Assembly: GCA_024696005.1 (NCBI GenBank)
Contig: JAILHF010000048.1
Span: 30,976 to 94,975, forward strand
DNA: 64,000 nucleotides
Source: Lachnospiraceae bacterium
GTDB taxonomy: Bacteria; Bacillota; Clostridia; Lachnospirales; Lachnospiraceae
Direction of reading: 5' to 3'
Shown: piece by piece, positions 8,599 through 18,334 of the stretch
How the letters are laid out: each line of letters starts with the position of its first letter
Numbering within the stretch: position 1 is the first letter of the stretch
Notes under the pieces: model-generated
Databases searched by the model: none
What the model was told of the DNA's origin: nothing
Seen by the model: the letters and a program-made list of their open reading frames with translations, nothing else
Position numbers and translations under genes: made by a program

Positions 8599-9138
8599 TT
8601 ATACCAGCTCGAGGATGACCATCATCGCCGCATCACCTTTACGGGGCCCGATCTTTACGATGCGGGTAAATCCGCCGTTACGGTTGGTGTACTTGGGCGC
8701 GATCTCATCGAAGATCTTGGCAGCCAGATCCACCTTCTTGGTGTTCTTCTTGCGGCCCTGGATCTCTGCCGGTACTTCCGTTACATCATAGAGAACGCTC
8801 AGCATCTGATGACGTGCATGCAGACGGGAAGGCATGTCCTTTTTGATCTCCTTCTCGACCTCATCGAATACGGTCACCTTCTTGCCGTTAGCATCCTTCT
8901 CCTTGACACGTCTGCCGTCCTTGTCCTTCTGAGGTACCTTGGTCTTGACGGTAACGGTCTCGTAGTTGTCCTTTTCCTTGATCCCGAGAGCGATCAGCTT
9001 CTCGGCGATCTTCTTCACTTCCTTGGCGCGTGCCTCGGTGGTGGTGATGCGTCCGTTCAGGATCAGCATCGTTACCTGATTGCGGAGCAGTGCCTTTCTC
9101 TGGGAAGAGGTCTTTCCTAACTTTCTGTACATTGCCAT
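8599..9138 (-). CDS. rplQ: 50S ribosomal protein L17, with internal insertion
   Basis: A 179-residue L17. The N-terminal YRKLGKTSSQRKALLRNQVT and C-terminal FDEIAPKYTNRNGGFTRI...GPRKGDAAMMVILELV are canonical. Between AEKLIALG and LHARHQMLSVLYD lies a Lys/Glu/Asp-rich insertion of about 50 residues absent from the ~115-130 residue L17 of most bacteria. The start at 9138 is chosen because GGAGG lies upstream at normal spacing; an ATG two codons later (9132) is possible. Last gene of the alpha operon, before the terminator. Confidence 0.95.
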   Translation of the reverse strand: MAMYRKLGKTSSQRKALLRNQVTMLILNGRITTTEARAKEVKKIAEKLIALGIKEKDNYETVTVKTKVPQKDKDGRRVKEKDANGKKVTVFDEVEKEIKKDMPSRLHARHQMLSVLYDVTEVPAEIQGRKKNTKKVDLAAKIFDEIAPKYTNRNGGFTRIVKIGPRKGDAAMMVILELV

Positions 9139-9174
9139 TGTTTCTTTCCTCCTTTCACTTGTATCCACGCAGGA

Positions 9175-9238
9175 GCGTGCTCTTCGGTCTTATCGTTCCC
9201 GCAAGGAGTATTCACACGGCGCGTGCTCTTCGGTCTTA
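9175..9238 (-). repeat. Duplicated 18-base element with hairpins between rpoA and rplQ
   Basis: An exact 18-base repeat (plus strand GCGTGCTCTTCGGTCTTA) occurs at 9175-9192 and 9221-9238. On the transcribed strand each copy is followed by a short hairpin: CACG-CGC-CGTG after the first transcribed copy and CACGC-TCCT-GCGTG after the second. The tandem lies just before the rplQ ribosome site, so a role in mRNA processing, stability or L17 feedback is possible but unproven. Confidence 0.6.
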
Positions 9239-9259
9239 CCGCCCATGCGTTTATTGCTC

Positions 9260-10228
9260 TCAGTCTTCGCTTTCGCGAAGATGAACGCCGATCTCACGGA
9301 GCTTCTCAAGCACCTCATCAAGAGACTTCTTACCGAGGTTACGCACCTTCATCATCTCTTCGGGTGTCTTGTTGCAAAGCTCTTCAACCGTATTGATGCC
9401 CGCACGCTTCAGGCAGTTGAACGAACGCACGGAAAGCTCCAGTTCGTCAATGCTGATAGCCAGTGCCTGCTTCTCACGGTCCTCGGACTGATTCTTCAGT
9501 ACCGTTGCCGTCTGGCCCTTTCCGGAAAGGTTGATGAAGAGCTTCAGATGCTCGCTCAGTACCTTTGCCGCAAGGCTGACGGATTCTTCCGGTGAAAGCG
9601 CCCCGTTGGTGAACACATCCAGCGTAAGCTTGTCATAGTCGGTGATCTGACCCACACGGGTGTTCTCAACCGTGACATTCACGCGCTCCACCGGCGTATA
9701 GATGGAATCGATCGCAATGCTGCCTACCGGAAGTTCGTCCTTCTTATTCTTGTCGGAGCTCACATAACCGCGTCCCTTCGTCACCAGCAGGTCCATCTCA
9801 AGACGGGAATCCTTGGATCCGCTCAGGGTAGCGATCACCTGGTCCTTATTTACAATGCTTACTTCAGGATCGTCAAAACGGATATCGGATGCACGTACCA
9901 CACCGTTGCCTTCAAAGCTGATATGCGCTTTCTTGGGCTCATCGCGGTCGCTCTCATCACGGATCGCCAAAGACTTGACGTTCATGATGATCTCGGGCAC
10001 GTCCTCTTTCACTCCTTCGATCGTAGTGAACTCATGCAGCACCCCTTCGATCTTGATCTGGCTTACTGCCGCACCGGGCAGGGATGCCAGCATGATCCGG
10101 CGCAGGGAATTACCCAGCGTGGTTCCATAGCCGCGCTCCAGAGGCTCGACCGTGAAACGGCCGTACTTTTTGTCTTCCGAGATCTCAACGATCTTGATAT
10201 CCGGGCAGTCAAAGTCAAATTCTATCAT
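9260..10228 (-). CDS. rpoA: DNA-directed RNA polymerase subunit alpha
   Basis: A 322-residue alpha subunit. The N-terminal domain has the dimerisation and assembly segment [21 protein letters not shown]. The C-terminal domain (from about residue 250) contains [17 protein letters not shown] and the helix-hairpin-helix [13 protein letters not shown] that binds promoter DNA and activators. It sits in the alpha operon between rpsD and rplQ, its usual place. Length is normal. Confidence 0.98.
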   Translation of the reverse strand: MIEFDFDCPDIKIVEISEDKKYGRFTVEPLERGYGTTLGNSLRRIMLASLPGAAVSQIKIEGVLHEFTTIEGVKEDVPEIIMNVKSLAIRDESDRDEPKKAHISFEGNGVVRASDIRFDDPEVSIVNKDQVIATLSGSKDSRLEMDLLVTKGRGYVSSDKNKKDELPVGSIAIDSIYTPVERVNVTVENTRVGQITDYDKLTLDVFTNGALSPEESVSLAAKVLSEHLKLFINLSGKGQTATVLKNQSEDREKQALAISIDELELSVRSFNCLKRAGINTVEELCNKTPEEMMKVRNLGKKSLDEVLEKLREIGVHLRESED

Positions 10229-10298
10229 GCAGCTGTTCTCCTTTTCCTGTTGATAAGGTTTCCGAGTTCCTCTTGGAGACTGTCACGAGGACAGCTTC

Positions 10299-10973
10299 TT
10301 ACTTGGAATACAACTCGACGATCAGCATCTCGTTCACGGGCACATCGATCGCTTCTCTTGCGGGGAGCTCTTTAACGACGCCTTTTCTGGCCTCGATGTC
10401 CATCTCCAGCCATGCGGGAACGATCCTGCCCTCGGTTACCTCAAAAACATCCTTGTAACGCTGCATGCCGCGCGCCTTCTCGGTCAGCTCGATCACATCA
10501 CCGGCCTTGATCTGATAGGAAGGGATGTTGATCTTCTTTCCGTTGACGGTCACATGCTTGTGGCCTACGACCTGACGTGCCTCTCTGCGGGTACGTGCAA
10601 GGCCCAGACGGAATACGACGTTATCCAGGCGGCTCTCCAGAAGGATCATCAGGTTTGCACCGGTCATGCCCTTCATGCGGTCAGCCTTCTCATAGTAATT
10701 ACGGAAAGGCTTCTCGAGAACGCCATAGATGAACTTTGCCTTCTGCTTCTCACGCAGCTGCAGGCCGTACTCACTGATCTTCTTGCCTGCGTTGCGGGGA
10801 TTGCGGATGGACTCATTCACACGACGATCCAGTCTCTTGTTGATATTTTTCTTGCGGCCATCGACCTCACTTTTCCACTCGTTGGTGTGGGTATACTTTT
10901 CCACACCCAGGAAGGAGGGATCGATGCCCAAAGCTCTGCATCTTTTCAGTACAGGTACTCTGTTCACTGCCAT
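10299..10973 (-). CDS. rpsD: 30S ribosomal protein S4
   Basis: A 224-residue S4, a primary binder of 16S rRNA and in many bacteria the translational repressor of its own operon. The S4 RNA-binding domain is seen in [20 protein letters not shown] followed by [22 protein letters not shown]. The N terminus ([10 protein letters not shown]) lacks the zinc-type CxxC knuckle. It is located inside the alpha operon, unlike Bacillus where rpsD is elsewhere; this matters for the structured gap before rpsM. Confidence 0.97.
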   Translation of the reverse strand: MAVNRVPVLKRCRALGIDPSFLGVEKYTHTNEWKSEVDGRKKNINKRLDRRVNESIRNPRNAGKKISEYGLQLREKQKAKFIYGVLEKPFRNYYEKADRMKGMTGANLMILLESRLDNVVFRLGLARTRREARQVVGHKHVTVNGKKINIPSYQIKAGDVIELTEKARGMQRYKDVFEVTEGRIVPAWLEMDIEARKGVVKELPAREAIDVPVNEMLIVELYSK

Positions 10974-10998
10974 GATTCTTTATCCTCCATTCACACAA

Positions 10999-11412
10999 TT
11001 ATACACGACGACGCTTCGGCGGGCGGCACCCGTTATGAGGAACGGGGGTCACGTCGCGAATGCTCGTTACCGTCAGGCCGTTAGCCTGCAATGCGCGGAT
11101 CGCTGCCTCTCTTCCGGATCCCGGTCCTTTTACAAAGACATCTACCGTCTTGAGGCCGTGGATCAGAGCCGCCTTCGTAGCGGTCTCGGACGCCATCTGC
11201 GCCGCATAAGGAGTAGATTTCTTTGAACCGCGGAATCCCAGACCACCGGCGGATGCCCAGGAAAGAGCATTGCCTTCGCTGTCCGTCAACGTCACGATCG
11301 TGTTGTTGAAGGATGCCTGAATGTGTGCCTGTCCATGTTCAACGTTTTTCTTGACACGCTTCTTCGCAGTCTTCTTTGCTGCGGGTGAAGTACCTTTCTT
11401 TGCTGCTGCCAT
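10999..11412 (-). CDS. rpsK: 30S ribosomal protein S11
   Basis: A 137-residue S11 with a Lys/Ala-rich N-terminal tail, then [28 protein letters not shown] and the C-terminal [16 protein letters not shown]. It forms part of the 30S platform near the E site. It lies between rpsM and rpsD in the alpha operon. Confidence 0.98.
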   Translation of the reverse strand: MAAAKKGTSPAAKKTAKKRVKKNVEHGQAHIQASFNNTIVTLTDSEGNALSWASAGGLGFRGSKKSTPYAAQMASETATKAALIHGLKTVDVFVKGPGSGREAAIRALQANGLTVTSIRDVTPVPHNGCRPPKRRRV

Positions 11413-11475
11413 AAAACTAACCTACTTTCTTTTTTTCTATAAATAATGAATAGTTACCGAAAAACCAAATGCTGC

Positions 11476-11844
11476 TTACTTCTTCTTGCCGGCTACCGTC
11501 TTCTTGGGACCCTTGCGTGTACGTGCGTTGGTCTTGGTCTTCTGGCCACGGACCGGAAGTCCCTTTCTGTGACGGATGCCTCTGTAGCAGCCGATTTCCT
11601 GCAGACGCTTGATGTTGAGTGCGATCTCACGGCGGAGATCACCTTCTACCATGTAGCCGTCCTCAAGAACAGCACTGATAGCCTTTACCTCATCGTCTGT
11701 CAGATCTCTGCAGCGGGTGTTGGGATCAACCTTAGCCGCCTCAAGGATCTTGTTTGCGCTGACACGCCCGATTCCGTAGATATAGGTAAGACCGATCTCT
11801 ACGCGCTTGTCTCTGGGCAAGTCAATACCTGCAATACGAGCCAT
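11476..11844 (-). CDS. rpsM: 30S ribosomal protein S13
   Basis: A 122-residue S13 starting [20 protein letters not shown] and ending with the basic tail containing [15 protein letters not shown]. It is first in the alpha operon after rpmJ but separated from it by 368 bases, where a few tens of bases is usual for Firmicutes. A GGAGG ribosome site (11852-11857 complement) precedes the ATG, with a perfect hairpin palindrome just upstream of it. Confidence 0.98.
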   Translation of the reverse strand: MARIAGIDLPRDKRVEIGLTYIYGIGRVSANKILEAAKVDPNTRCRDLTDDEVKAISAVLEDGYMVEGDLRREIALNIKRLQEIGCYRGIRHRKGLPVRGQKTKTNARTRKGPKKTVAGKKK

Positions 11845-12212
11845 TTTTCTTTCCTCCGTTCGGGGATATCCCCCTGTGCTGTGCCGGTCGGTATGATAAG
11901 TCCGGCAGATTAACAGTTACCAATTGACTGGGACGGCGGGTTAAACCGTCCGACCGGTTTTCTCCGGTCTTGCCCCCTCCCCGATCGTTTTTCGTTTCGC
12001 GCAGGGGGAGCCTGCGCCGGCTTTGCTTTTGCGTTCCGTCTGCGACGGTCCGCTTTCGATCGTTGTTTGGGAGAGGTATCAATCGTAAATGCACGGTGAT
12101 CAGCATGTTCACCTCGATGACAGAGCAAAAATGCCTGCCACGCATTTATCGATGATCGGCAGACACTTTTGACGGAAAGTGCTGCCATAGCCGCTCATTG
12201 GTTACGCGCCGA
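11845..12212 (-). promoter_or_regulatory. Long structured intercistronic leader before rpsM (rpmJ-rpsM gap)
   Basis: This 368-base stretch has no convincing gene. On the transcribed strand it contains successive hairpins: GACCGG-AGAAAA-CCGGTC (11969-11952), directly abutting GGACGG...CCGTCC (11951-11931), then GCCGG...CCGGC (11906-11883), and the palindrome GGGGATATCCCC (11873-11862) about five bases before the Shine-Dalgarno. A further CCGTC-GCA-GACGG hairpin lies near 12045. No good sigma-A promoter was seen. In E. coli the equivalent position holds the S4-binding alpha-operon leader. By analogy, and because rpsD is downstream, this may be an S4-responsive control region; the structure differs and that is inference. 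Confidence 0.5.
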
Positions 12213-12326
12213 TCAACCCTGGCGCTGTTTGTGTTTGGGATTCTCACAGATGATCATGATCCTCCCTTTTCTTTTGATGACCTTGCACTTTTCGCAGATC
12301 GGTTTTACAGATGATCTTACTTTCAT
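12213..12326 (-). CDS. rpmJ: 50S ribosomal protein L36
   Basis: A 37-residue L36. It reads [20 protein letters not shown] then [17 protein letters not shown], with the zinc ligands Cys11, Cys14, Cys27 and His32 of the zinc-bound type. GGAGG lies upstream (AAAGGAGGAATTACC before ATG). It sits between infA and rpsM and directly follows an internal promoter. Confidence 0.97.
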   Translation of the reverse strand: MKVRSSVKPICEKCKVIKRKGRIMIICENPKHKQRQG

Positions 12327-12364
12327 GGTAATTCCTCCTTTCCCCTAAAAAAAGACCGTTTTAT

Positions 12365-12393
12365 ATAGTATCATAGGGATTTTCTTAATGCAA
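12365..12393 (-). promoter_or_regulatory. Internal sigma-A type promoter before rpmJ
   Basis: On the minus strand the -35 is TTGCAT (12393-12388), the spacer 17 bases and the -10 TACTAT (12370-12365). It is preceded by the 15-mer AAAAAATGCTTGCAT (part of which is the -35), also found in the rpsJ promoter. It would drive rpmJ-rpsM-rpsK-rpsD-rpoA-rplQ separately from the S10-spc part. Confidence 0.65.
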
Positions 12394-12435
12394 GCATTTT
12401 TTTATTTTTTTTCGGTATATCTCCGGAAATGTATT

Positions 12436-12654
12436 TTACTTATCTCTCCAGACGATACGTCCTTTTGACAGATCGTAGGGGGACAGTTCCATCGTAACTT
12501 TGTCTCCCGGAAGGATCTTGATGAAATTCTGGCGCAGCTTACCGCTGATATGCGCCAGCACCTCATGGCCGTTTTCAAGCTGGACCTTAAACATCGTGTT
12601 CGGCAGCTTTTCGGTAACGGTCCCTTCAATCTCGATCACATCTGCTTTAGACAT
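12436..12654 (-). CDS. infA: Translation initiation factor IF-1
   Basis: A 72-residue S1/OB-fold protein: [42 protein letters not shown] and [13 protein letters not shown] are all standard IF-1 segments. It binds the 30S A site during initiation. Located between map and rpmJ as in other Firmicutes. The KOW-domain gene sometimes found between map and infA is absent; the gap is only 76 bases. Confidence 0.98.
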   Translation of the reverse strand: MSKADVIEIEGTVTEKLPNTMFKVQLENGHEVLAHISGKLRQNFIKILPGDKVTMELSPYDLSKGRIVWRDK

Positions 12655-12730
12655 TCTCTTCCTCCTTAGTACTCAGCAAAACCTTCATACAGCCTGCGGC
12701 TCTTTTCCTGCGCCGCTTTGCATCCTTTTC

Positions 12731-13483
12731 TCAATACAGACTCAGGATCTCGGGATCCCCGTCCGTGATCAGGATCGTGTTTTCATAATGAGCTGCCGGG
12801 CTTCCGTCTTCGGTCACAACCGTCCACTCATCCTCCTCCCAGACCACATCCCCGCGTCCCAGGGCGATCATGGGTTCTACAGCCAGTGTCATTCCAGGCT
12901 GCAGCTTCGGCCCTCTCCGTTCCATGTGATAATTCGGGATCTGCGGATCTTCATGAAGGGAAGTACCCACGCCATGCCCGACCAGCTCCCTTACTATGCC
13001 GTAACCGAACGGTGAGATATAATCTGCCACGGCATTGGAGATATCATAAACATGATTTCCCGCTCTCGCGACCTTGATCGCTTCAAAAAATGCATTCCTT
13101 GTTTCATCCACGAGTTTCTGTACTTCAGGACTTGCCTTTCCCACGATATGGGTTCTTGCCGCATCGGAATGATAACCCTTGTAGATGCAGCCCGCATCGA
13201 TGGAAACGATATCCCCGTCCTTCAGGATCCGGTCCCTGGAGGGGATCCCGTGTACCACCTCATCGTTCACCGAAACGCAGATGTTTGCCGGATATCCCTC
13301 ATAGTTCAGAAAGTTGGATACCACTCCGTGATGCGCAAGAAATTTCGCTGCGGCATCATCAAGATCCATTGTGGAGATCCCCGGCCGGACCAGCTTCTCC
13401 AGCTCGCGATGCATGTCGCAGAGCAGGTGATTCGAGATCCGCATCAGCTCGATCTCTCTGGGTGATTTGATCGAAATAGACAT
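12731..13483 (-). CDS. map: Methionine aminopeptidase, type I
   Basis: A 250-residue enzyme that removes the N-terminal Met from new proteins. Metal ligands are recognisable: Asp in SIDAGC and HSDAARTHIVG, His in GHGVGTSLHEDP, Glu in AVEPMI and Glu in HYENTILIT. No N-terminal zinc or linker extension is present. Follows adk by 16 bases in the spc part of the superoperon. Confidence 0.97.
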   Translation of the reverse strand: MSISIKSPREIELMRISNHLLCDMHRELEKLVRPGISTMDLDDAAAKFLAHHGVVSNFLNYEGYPANICVSVNDEVVHGIPSRDRILKDGDIVSIDAGCIYKGYHSDAARTHIVGKASPEVQKLVDETRNAFFEAIKVARAGNHVYDISNAVADYISPFGYGIVRELVGHGVGTSLHEDPQIPNYHMERRGPKLQPGMTLAVEPMIALGRGDVVWEEDEWTVVTEDGSPAAHYENTILITDGDPEILSLY

Positions 13484-13499
13484 TTGTCAGCCTCTCTTC

Positions 13500-14141
13500 T
13501 CAGTCAAGGATGCCCCGGATCGCTGCAAACACATCCGTGGAATCCACCGTTCCGTCTACCGTCTTCAGCACGCCCTTCTTCGTATAGAAATCAATCAGGG
13601 GCTGTGTCTGCTCATGATAAACCGCAAGTCTCTTCATGACGGTCTCTTCCTTGTCGTCATCGCGAAGGACCAGCTCACTGCCGCACTTATCGCAGATCCC
13701 TTCCTGCTTCGGGGGGATATGAACGATGTGATAGGTTGCCCCGCAGCTTAAGCAGGCGCGGCGGCCGCCCATGCGCTTCACGATATTCTCATCGGGCACT
13801 TCCACATCGATGGCATAATCGATCTTGTCCCCAAGCTTGTCAAGCTCGGCATCCAGTACCTCTGCCTGAGGAATGGTACGGGGAAAGCCGTCCAGAACAT
13901 AACCGTTCTTGCAGTCATCCTGCGCCACGCGGTCCAGAAGGATACGTACGGTCAGCTCATCGGGTACCAGTGCCCCCTTGTCCATGTAGGTCTTGGCTTC
14001 CATGCCGAGAGGAGTACCTCCCTTGATGTTTGCACGGAAGATATCGCCGGTAGAAACATGGGGAATCCCGTATGTCTCCGCGATCATCTTGGCCTGCGTT
14101 CCCTTGCCCGCACCGGGGGCACCCAACATTACGATCTTCAT
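13500..14141 (-). CDS. adk: Adenylate kinase, zinc-containing long-lid type
   Basis: A 213-residue kinase (AMP + ATP to 2 ADP). It starts with the P-loop [10 protein letters not shown] and contains the AMP-binding STGDIFR and LDGFPRT segments. The lid contains four cysteines (CLSCG... and CDKCG), the zinc-binding lid typical of Gram-positives. Encoded between secY and map. Confidence 0.98.
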   Translation of the reverse strand: MKIVMLGAPGAGKGTQAKMIAETYGIPHVSTGDIFRANIKGGTPLGMEAKTYMDKGALVPDELTVRILLDRVAQDDCKNGYVLDGFPRTIPQAEVLDAELDKLGDKIDYAIDVEVPDENIVKRMGGRRACLSCGATYHIVHIPPKQEGICDKCGSELVLRDDDKEETVMKRLAVYHEQTQPLIDFYTKKGVLKTVDGTVDSTDVFAAIRGILD

Positions 14142-14171
14142 GCTTTCATCCTCTCTTTTAACGCATAAAGC

Positions 14172-14196
14172 CCGCGGGGGCGTCCCACCCTCGCGG
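14172..14196 (-). repeat. Strong intercistronic hairpin between secY and adk
   Basis: On the transcribed strand CCGCGAGGG and CCCCCGCGG can pair around a ~7-base loop (14196-14188 with 14180-14172), followed by GCTTTATG. The T run is too poor for a confident terminator. It may attenuate transcription or protect the upstream message, adjusting adk/map levels relative to secY. Confidence 0.5.
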
Positions 14197-14214
14197 ACAA
14201 AAAACAGTTGCTTC

Positions 14215-15534
14215 TTATGAATTCAGGAAACCCTTGTAGTTACGCTCAACCATCATGGTCTCCACCTGACGCATCGCATCGAGCACAACGCTCACGATAA
14301 TGATCAGGGAGGTTCCCGCGAAGGTCACCTGGGCACCGAACACACCGTTGAACACGATGGGAATGGTCACTACGATGAACAGACCCACGGCTCCGATGAA
14401 GATGATGTACTGCAGGATGTTGTTCAGGTATTCCGTGGTGGGACGTCCGGGACGTACACCGGGAACGAATCCGCCGCGCTTCTTCAGGTTATCCGAGATG
14501 ATCACCGGGTTAAAGGTGATCGCGGTATAGAAGTAAGCGAAGAAGATGACCAGCACAACATACAGGAGCAGTCCAAGCGTATACCAGGGAGTTTCTGCCT
14601 GGAACCAGTTGCTGCTCTGCAGCGCCTTGAGGATATGGCTCCATGCTCCCGTTCCGGGATCAAGGCTGAAGAGGCTCCAGATGATCACCGGGAACTGCAT
14701 GATCGAGCTTGCAAAGATGACGGGCATGACACCGGAGGTGTTGACCCGCAGGGGAATGTTGTTGGTGTTCCCCATGGCCGCGATGCGGCTGTTATTGCTG
14801 CGCCCGTTGTAATGCACCGGGATCTTGCGCACACCGTCATTCAGCAGTACGGTCAGGACGATCGTGATCAGGATCACCGCGATGATGATGATCGCCGAGA
14901 GAACGGCCTTACCTACGTTGCCCGCGCTGGTAACGAACTGTGAGAACAGACCGCTGATGTCCGCGGGGATGCGGGATGCGATGTTAAATACCAGGATGAT
15001 GGATGAGCCGTTGCCGATACCCTTTTCGGTGATCTGCTCGCCCAGCCACATCACGAATGCAGCGCCTGCGGTAAGAGCGGCCACGGTTGCGATCACGTTG
15101 ACCGCATTGAATTCACGTAACAGACCTCTCTGTCCGAAACCGACTGCCATACCGATGGCCTCGATGACTGCGAGACCAATGGTAGCATAACGGGTCGCTT
15201 CGTTAAGCTTTGCGTGCCCGTCCTCCTCCCTGCTCATTTCTTCGAGCTTGGGAATGGAGAGTGTCAACATCTGTACAATGATGGATGCCATGATGTATGT
15301 ACTGATACCCAGTGCAAACACAGACATACTTGTAAAGGAACCGCCCGTGAACGCATCAAAGAAATTAAATGCGTCTCCGCTCTGCTGGGCAAACCACTGT
15401 TTGAAGTACTCGGGGTTCGTGCCCGGAACGGGAATCTGGCTGCCGAGACGGATGATGACCAGCATCAGTGCCGTATAGAGCAGACGCTTGCGGATATCCT
15501 TGATCTTAAACGCATTAACCAAAGTCCGAAACAT
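14215..15534 (-). CDS. secY: Preprotein translocase subunit SecY
   Basis: A 439-residue protein with ten membrane helices. It starts [20 protein letters not shown], contains the [24 protein letters not shown] cytoplasmic loop region and the PGVRPGRPT motif. It forms the SecYEG channel for secretion and membrane insertion. Encoded in the spc operon between rplO and adk. Length and motifs are normal. Confidence 0.98.
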   Translation of the reverse strand: MFRTLVNAFKIKDIRKRLLYTALMLVIIRLGSQIPVPGTNPEYFKQWFAQQSGDAFNFFDAFTGGSFTSMSVFALGISTYIMASIIVQMLTLSIPKLEEMSREEDGHAKLNEATRYATIGLAVIEAIGMAVGFGQRGLLREFNAVNVIATVAALTAGAAFVMWLGEQITEKGIGNGSSIILVFNIASRIPADISGLFSQFVTSAGNVGKAVLSAIIIIAVILITIVLTVLLNDGVRKIPVHYNGRSNNSRIAAMGNTNNIPLRVNTSGVMPVIFASSIMQFPVIIWSLFSLDPGTGAWSHILKALQSSNWFQAETPWYTLGLLLYVVLVIFFAYFYTAITFNPVIISDNLKKRGGFVPGVRPGRPTTEYLNNILQYIIFIGAVGLFIVVTIPIVFNGVFGAQVTFAGTSLIIIVSVVLDAMRQVETMMVERNYKGFLNS

Positions 15535-15567
15535 ATCGTAACCTCCAGATCTGAATGCTCTCTACTC

Positions 15568-16011
15568 TTATACCGCCTCGATACTGCCGCCGGCAGCTTC
15601 GATCTTTGCCTTGGCTGCTTCGCTGAAAGCATCCACCTTTACGGTAAGTTTCTTGCTGATCTCGCCGTTGCCGAGGATCTTTACGCCGTCGCGGGGATTC
15701 TTGACGATTCCCTTCTCCATCAGGCTGTCCACAGTCACGGTATCGCCGCTCTCGAACACGTCATTCAGACGGCTCACATTGATCCCGATGAAGGTAAGCG
15801 TATTGCGGTTCTTGAAACCACGCTTGGGGATACGACGATACAGAGGCATCTGTCCGCCTTCGAAACCGATACGGGGAGCGCCGCTACGCGCCTTCTGTCC
15901 CTTATGTCCCTTACCGGCAGTCTTTCCGTTTCCGGAACCATGACCGCGGCCGCGGCGGAAATTGTCGCTATGCTTGGACCCGTCAGCGGGTCTCAGATTC
16001 GATAAATCCAT
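15568..16011 (-). CDS. rplO: 50S ribosomal protein L15
   Basis: A 147-residue L15: N-terminal [38 protein letters not shown] split by its typical Gly/Arg-rich RNA-contacting tail, then [18 protein letters not shown]. Located between rpmD and secY. Confidence 0.98.
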   Translation of the reverse strand: MDLSNLRPADGSKHSDNFRRGRGHGSGNGKTAGKGHKGQKARSGAPRIGFEGGQMPLYRRIPKRGFKNRNTLTFIGINVSRLNDVFESGDTVTVDSLMEKGIVKNPRDGVKILGNGEISKKLTVKVDAFSEAAKAKIEAAGGSIEAV

Positions 16012-16024
16012 TTTTTTGTCCTCC

Positions 16025-16210
16025 TTATGCCTCTTCTACCTTCAGCATATAGCCTACCTGCTGGATCTGCCCTCTGGTAGCCGCATTGTCCGGAAGCGTT
16101 ACGGTCTTGTGCATCTTGGTCAGTCCCATGGCCTCCACCGTTCTTCTGTGCTTCGGCACGGCGCCGATCGGGGACTTCACCAGAGTTACCTTTAGATTCT
16201 TCTCTGCCAT
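16025..16210 (-). CDS. rpmD: 50S ribosomal protein L30
   Basis: A 61-residue L30 ([20 protein letters not shown] then [14 protein letters not shown] segment with [18 protein letters not shown]). It lies between rpsE and rplO. Confidence 0.97.
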   Translation of the reverse strand: MAEKNLKVTLVKSPIGAVPKHRRTVEAMGLTKMHKTVTLPDNAATRGQIQQVGYMLKVEEA

Positions 16211-16227
16211 GATCTTACCCTCCTCGC

Positions 16228-16740
16228 TTATGCCCGGATCTCTTCCACAGACTTGCCGCGCTTCATGGCAACTTCCTCGGGGCTCTTCAGAGCTGCAAGG
16301 CCGTTGATGGTTGCCAGAACGACATTCTGCTTGTTATTGGATCCCAAAGATTTCGTACGGATGTTCTTGATCCCTGCCATATCGCAGACGATACGAGCAG
16401 GACCGCCCGCGATGACACCGGTACCTTCCGGAGCTCTCTTCAGCAGGACTTCGGCGGAACCGAAACTGCCGATCTGGTCGTGCGTGATGCTCTCGTTCTC
16501 ATCCCTTGCAACATTGACCAGATGCTTGGCGGCATCTTCCTTACCCTTGCGGATCGCCTCGGGGATCTCGGCAGCTTTGCCGAGGCCGGCGCCCACATGA
16601 CCGTTGCCGTCACCTACAACAACCAGAGCGGTAAAGCGCATGTTACGTCCACCCTTTACAACCTTGGTTACGCGCTTGATGGCAACTACTTTATCATTCA
16701 GTTCACCCAACTGACTGGCATCAATGATCTCACGTTTCAT
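16228..16740 (-). CDS. rpsE: 30S ribosomal protein S5
   Basis: A 170-residue S5 with the double-stranded RNA-binding-like N-terminal domain ([35 protein letters not shown]) and C-terminal [23 protein letters not shown]5 helps decoding fidelity and mRNA entry. Normal place between rplR and rpmD. Confidence 0.98.
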   Translation of the reverse strand: MKREIIDASQLGELNDKVVAIKRVTKVVKGGRNMRFTALVVVGDGNGHVGAGLGKAAEIPEAIRKGKEDAAKHLVNVARDENESITHDQIGSFGSAEVLLKRAPEGTGVIAGGPARIVCDMAGIKNIRTKSLGSNNKQNVVLATINGLAALKSPEEVAMKRGKSVEEIRA

Positions 16741-16755
16741 TCTGTTACTCTCCTC

Positions 16756-17124
16756 CTAGAATTGTAAGCCGGCTTCTCTTGCCGCCTCAGCCAATGCTGC
16801 AACCTTACCGTGATAAATGTAACCGCCTCTGTCGAAAACAACGGTCTCGATGCCTTTGTCCAATGCGCGCTTTGCAATGATGCCTCCCAGCACCTTTGCA
16901 GCTTCCACGTCGTTGGTCTTCTGAAGCTGTGCCTTTACATCCTTCTCTACTGTGGAGGCCGCCACAATGGTATTGCCGGCTTCGTCATCGATAACCTGTG
17001 CATACATGTGGTTGTTGCTCCTGTATACCGCAAGGCGGGGTCTGGCGGCCGTACCGCTGAAACGGTTGCGGATCTTTAAATGCTTCTTTTCGCGCACTTT
17101 CTGTCTTGATTCTTTGCTTACCAT
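16756..17124 (-). CDS. rplR: 50S ribosomal protein L18
   Basis: A 122-residue 5S rRNA-binding protein: [21 protein letters not shown] and [21 protein letters not shown] are the family landmarks. Located between rplF and rpsE. Confidence 0.98.
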   Translation of the reverse strand: MVSKESRQKVREKKHLKIRNRFSGTAARPRLAVYRSNNHMYAQVIDDEAGNTIVAASTVEKDVKAQLQKTNDVEAAKVLGGIIAKRALDKGIETVVFDRGGYIYHGKVAALAEAAREAGLQF

Positions 17125-17139
17125 TTCTTAAGGCCCTCC

Positions 17140-17682
17140 TTACTTCTTACCGGTCTTGCCGACTTTACGTCTGATGGTCTCGTCGACATACTTGATACCC
17201 TTGCCCTTATAAGGCTCAGGACGTCTCTTGTCGCGGATCTCAGCGGCAAACTGACCGACTTTTTCCTTGTCAATACCCTTTACGATGATGAGGTTCTGAC
17301 CGTCAACCGCAGTCTCGATCCCCTCAGGGTCTTCCATCTCTACCGGATGGGAATAGCCCAGGTTCAGCACCAGCTTCTTGCCCTGCTTGGCTGCACGGTA
17401 ACCGACACCGTTCACCTCGAGCTTTTTCTCATAGCCGTCGGTAACACCTACTACCATGTTGTTGAGCAGTGTTCTCGTCAGGCCATGCAGAGATTTCATC
17501 TTCTTCAGATCATTCGGTCTGGAAACGGTGATCTCGGCACCTTCCTGCTTGATCTCCATCTCTGCGGGAAGTACTCTCTCCAGCGTTCCCTTGGGACCTT
17601 TTACAGTCACTTTGTTATTTTCTGCAATACTTACCGTTACTCCGGCAGGTACCGCGATTGGCATTCTTCCGATTCGTGACAT
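17140..17682 (-). CDS. rplF: 50S ribosomal protein L6
   Basis: A 180-residue L6: [14 protein letters not shown] at the start and the rRNA-binding signature [19 protein letters not shown] near the end. Located between rpsH and rplR. Confidence 0.98.
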   Translation of the reverse strand: MSRIGRMPIAVPAGVTVSIAENNKVTVKGPKGTLERVLPAEMEIKQEGAEITVSRPNDLKKMKSLHGLTRTLLNNMVVGVTDGYEKKLEVNGVGYRAAKQGKKLVLNLGYSHPVEMEDPEGIETAVDGQNLIIVKGIDKEKVGQFAAEIRDKRRPEPYKGKGIKYVDETIRRKVGKTGKK

Positions 17683-17703
17683 GCCCGTACCCTCCTTAAT
17701 ATT

Positions 17704-18105
17704 TTACCAAACAAATGCTAACACTTCGCCGCCCACGCCCTGCTTGCGTGCTTCCTTATCGGTGATCACGCCCTGGTTCGTGGAGATAATGGCAATGCCG
17801 AGGCCGCCCAGAACCCTGGGGAGCTCGTCCTTGCCCGCATACACACGCAGACCCGGCTTGGAGATGCGCTTGATGCCGGTGATGATCTTTTCGTTCTTGT
17901 CTGCGCCGTACTTGAGCGTGATGTGGATGGCCTTGAAGTTGCCGTCATCTACCAGCTCGTATTTTCTGATGTAACCTTCATCCTGCAGGATCTGTGCGAT
18001 CGCCAGTTTCATCTTGGATGAGGGAACATCAACCGTATCATGTTTTGCAGTATTTGCGTTACGGATTCTAGTAAGCATATCTGCAATAGGATCACTCATT
18101 GTCAT
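17704..18105 (-). CDS. rpsH: 30S ribosomal protein S8
   Basis: A 133-residue S8 ([22 protein letters not shown]-terminal [22 protein letters not shown]). Start 18105 is favoured because GGAGG lies eight bases upstream; a second ATG at 18099 gives the more common MSDPIADML start. In E. coli S8 represses the spc operon; no matching element was identified here. Confidence 0.97.
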   Translation of the reverse strand: MTMSDPIADMLTRIRNANTAKHDTVDVPSSKMKLAIAQILQDEGYIRKYELVDDGNFKAIHITLKYGADKNEKIITGIKRISKPGLRVYAGKDELPRVLGGLGIAIISTNQGVITDKEARKQGVGGEVLAFVW

Positions 18106-18126
18106 TTGATTTTCCTCCTCCCTCTC

Positions 18127-18312
18127 TTACCAACTGGCCTTCTTTACGCCCGGGATCTGTCCCTGGTAAGCCAGTTCCCGGAAGCAAACGCGGCAGATGC
18201 CATACTTCCGAAGCACGCTGTGCGGACGTCCGCAGATTCTGCAGCGGGTATAAGCCCGCGTGGAGAATTTGGGTTTGCGCTGCTGCTTAAGTTTCATTGC
18301 TAATTTTGCCAT
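18127..18312 (-). CDS. rpsZ: 30S ribosomal protein S14, type Z (zinc-binding)
   Basis: A 61-residue short S14 with two zinc knuckles, CRICG (CxxC) and CRVC (CxxC), plus [20 protein letters not shown]. The short zinc type is the housekeeping form in Firmicutes and is found here in its usual place between rplE and rpsH. Confidence 0.97.
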   Translation of the reverse strand: MAKLAMKLKQQRKPKFSTRAYTRCRICGRPHSVLRKYGICRVCFRELAYQGQIPGVKKASW

Positions 18313-18334
18313 GATCTTTTAACCCTCCATATAA

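Noticed and set aside
11885..11935. Possible promoter TTGGTA ... TATCAT before rpsM
   Set aside because: Spacing of about 19 bases and weak hexamers; overlaps the hairpins.
11910..12188. Arginine-rich open frames in the rpmJ-rpsM gap
   Set aside because: No ribosome site, biased Arg/Pro composition and frame shared with hairpins; looks like non-coding leader.
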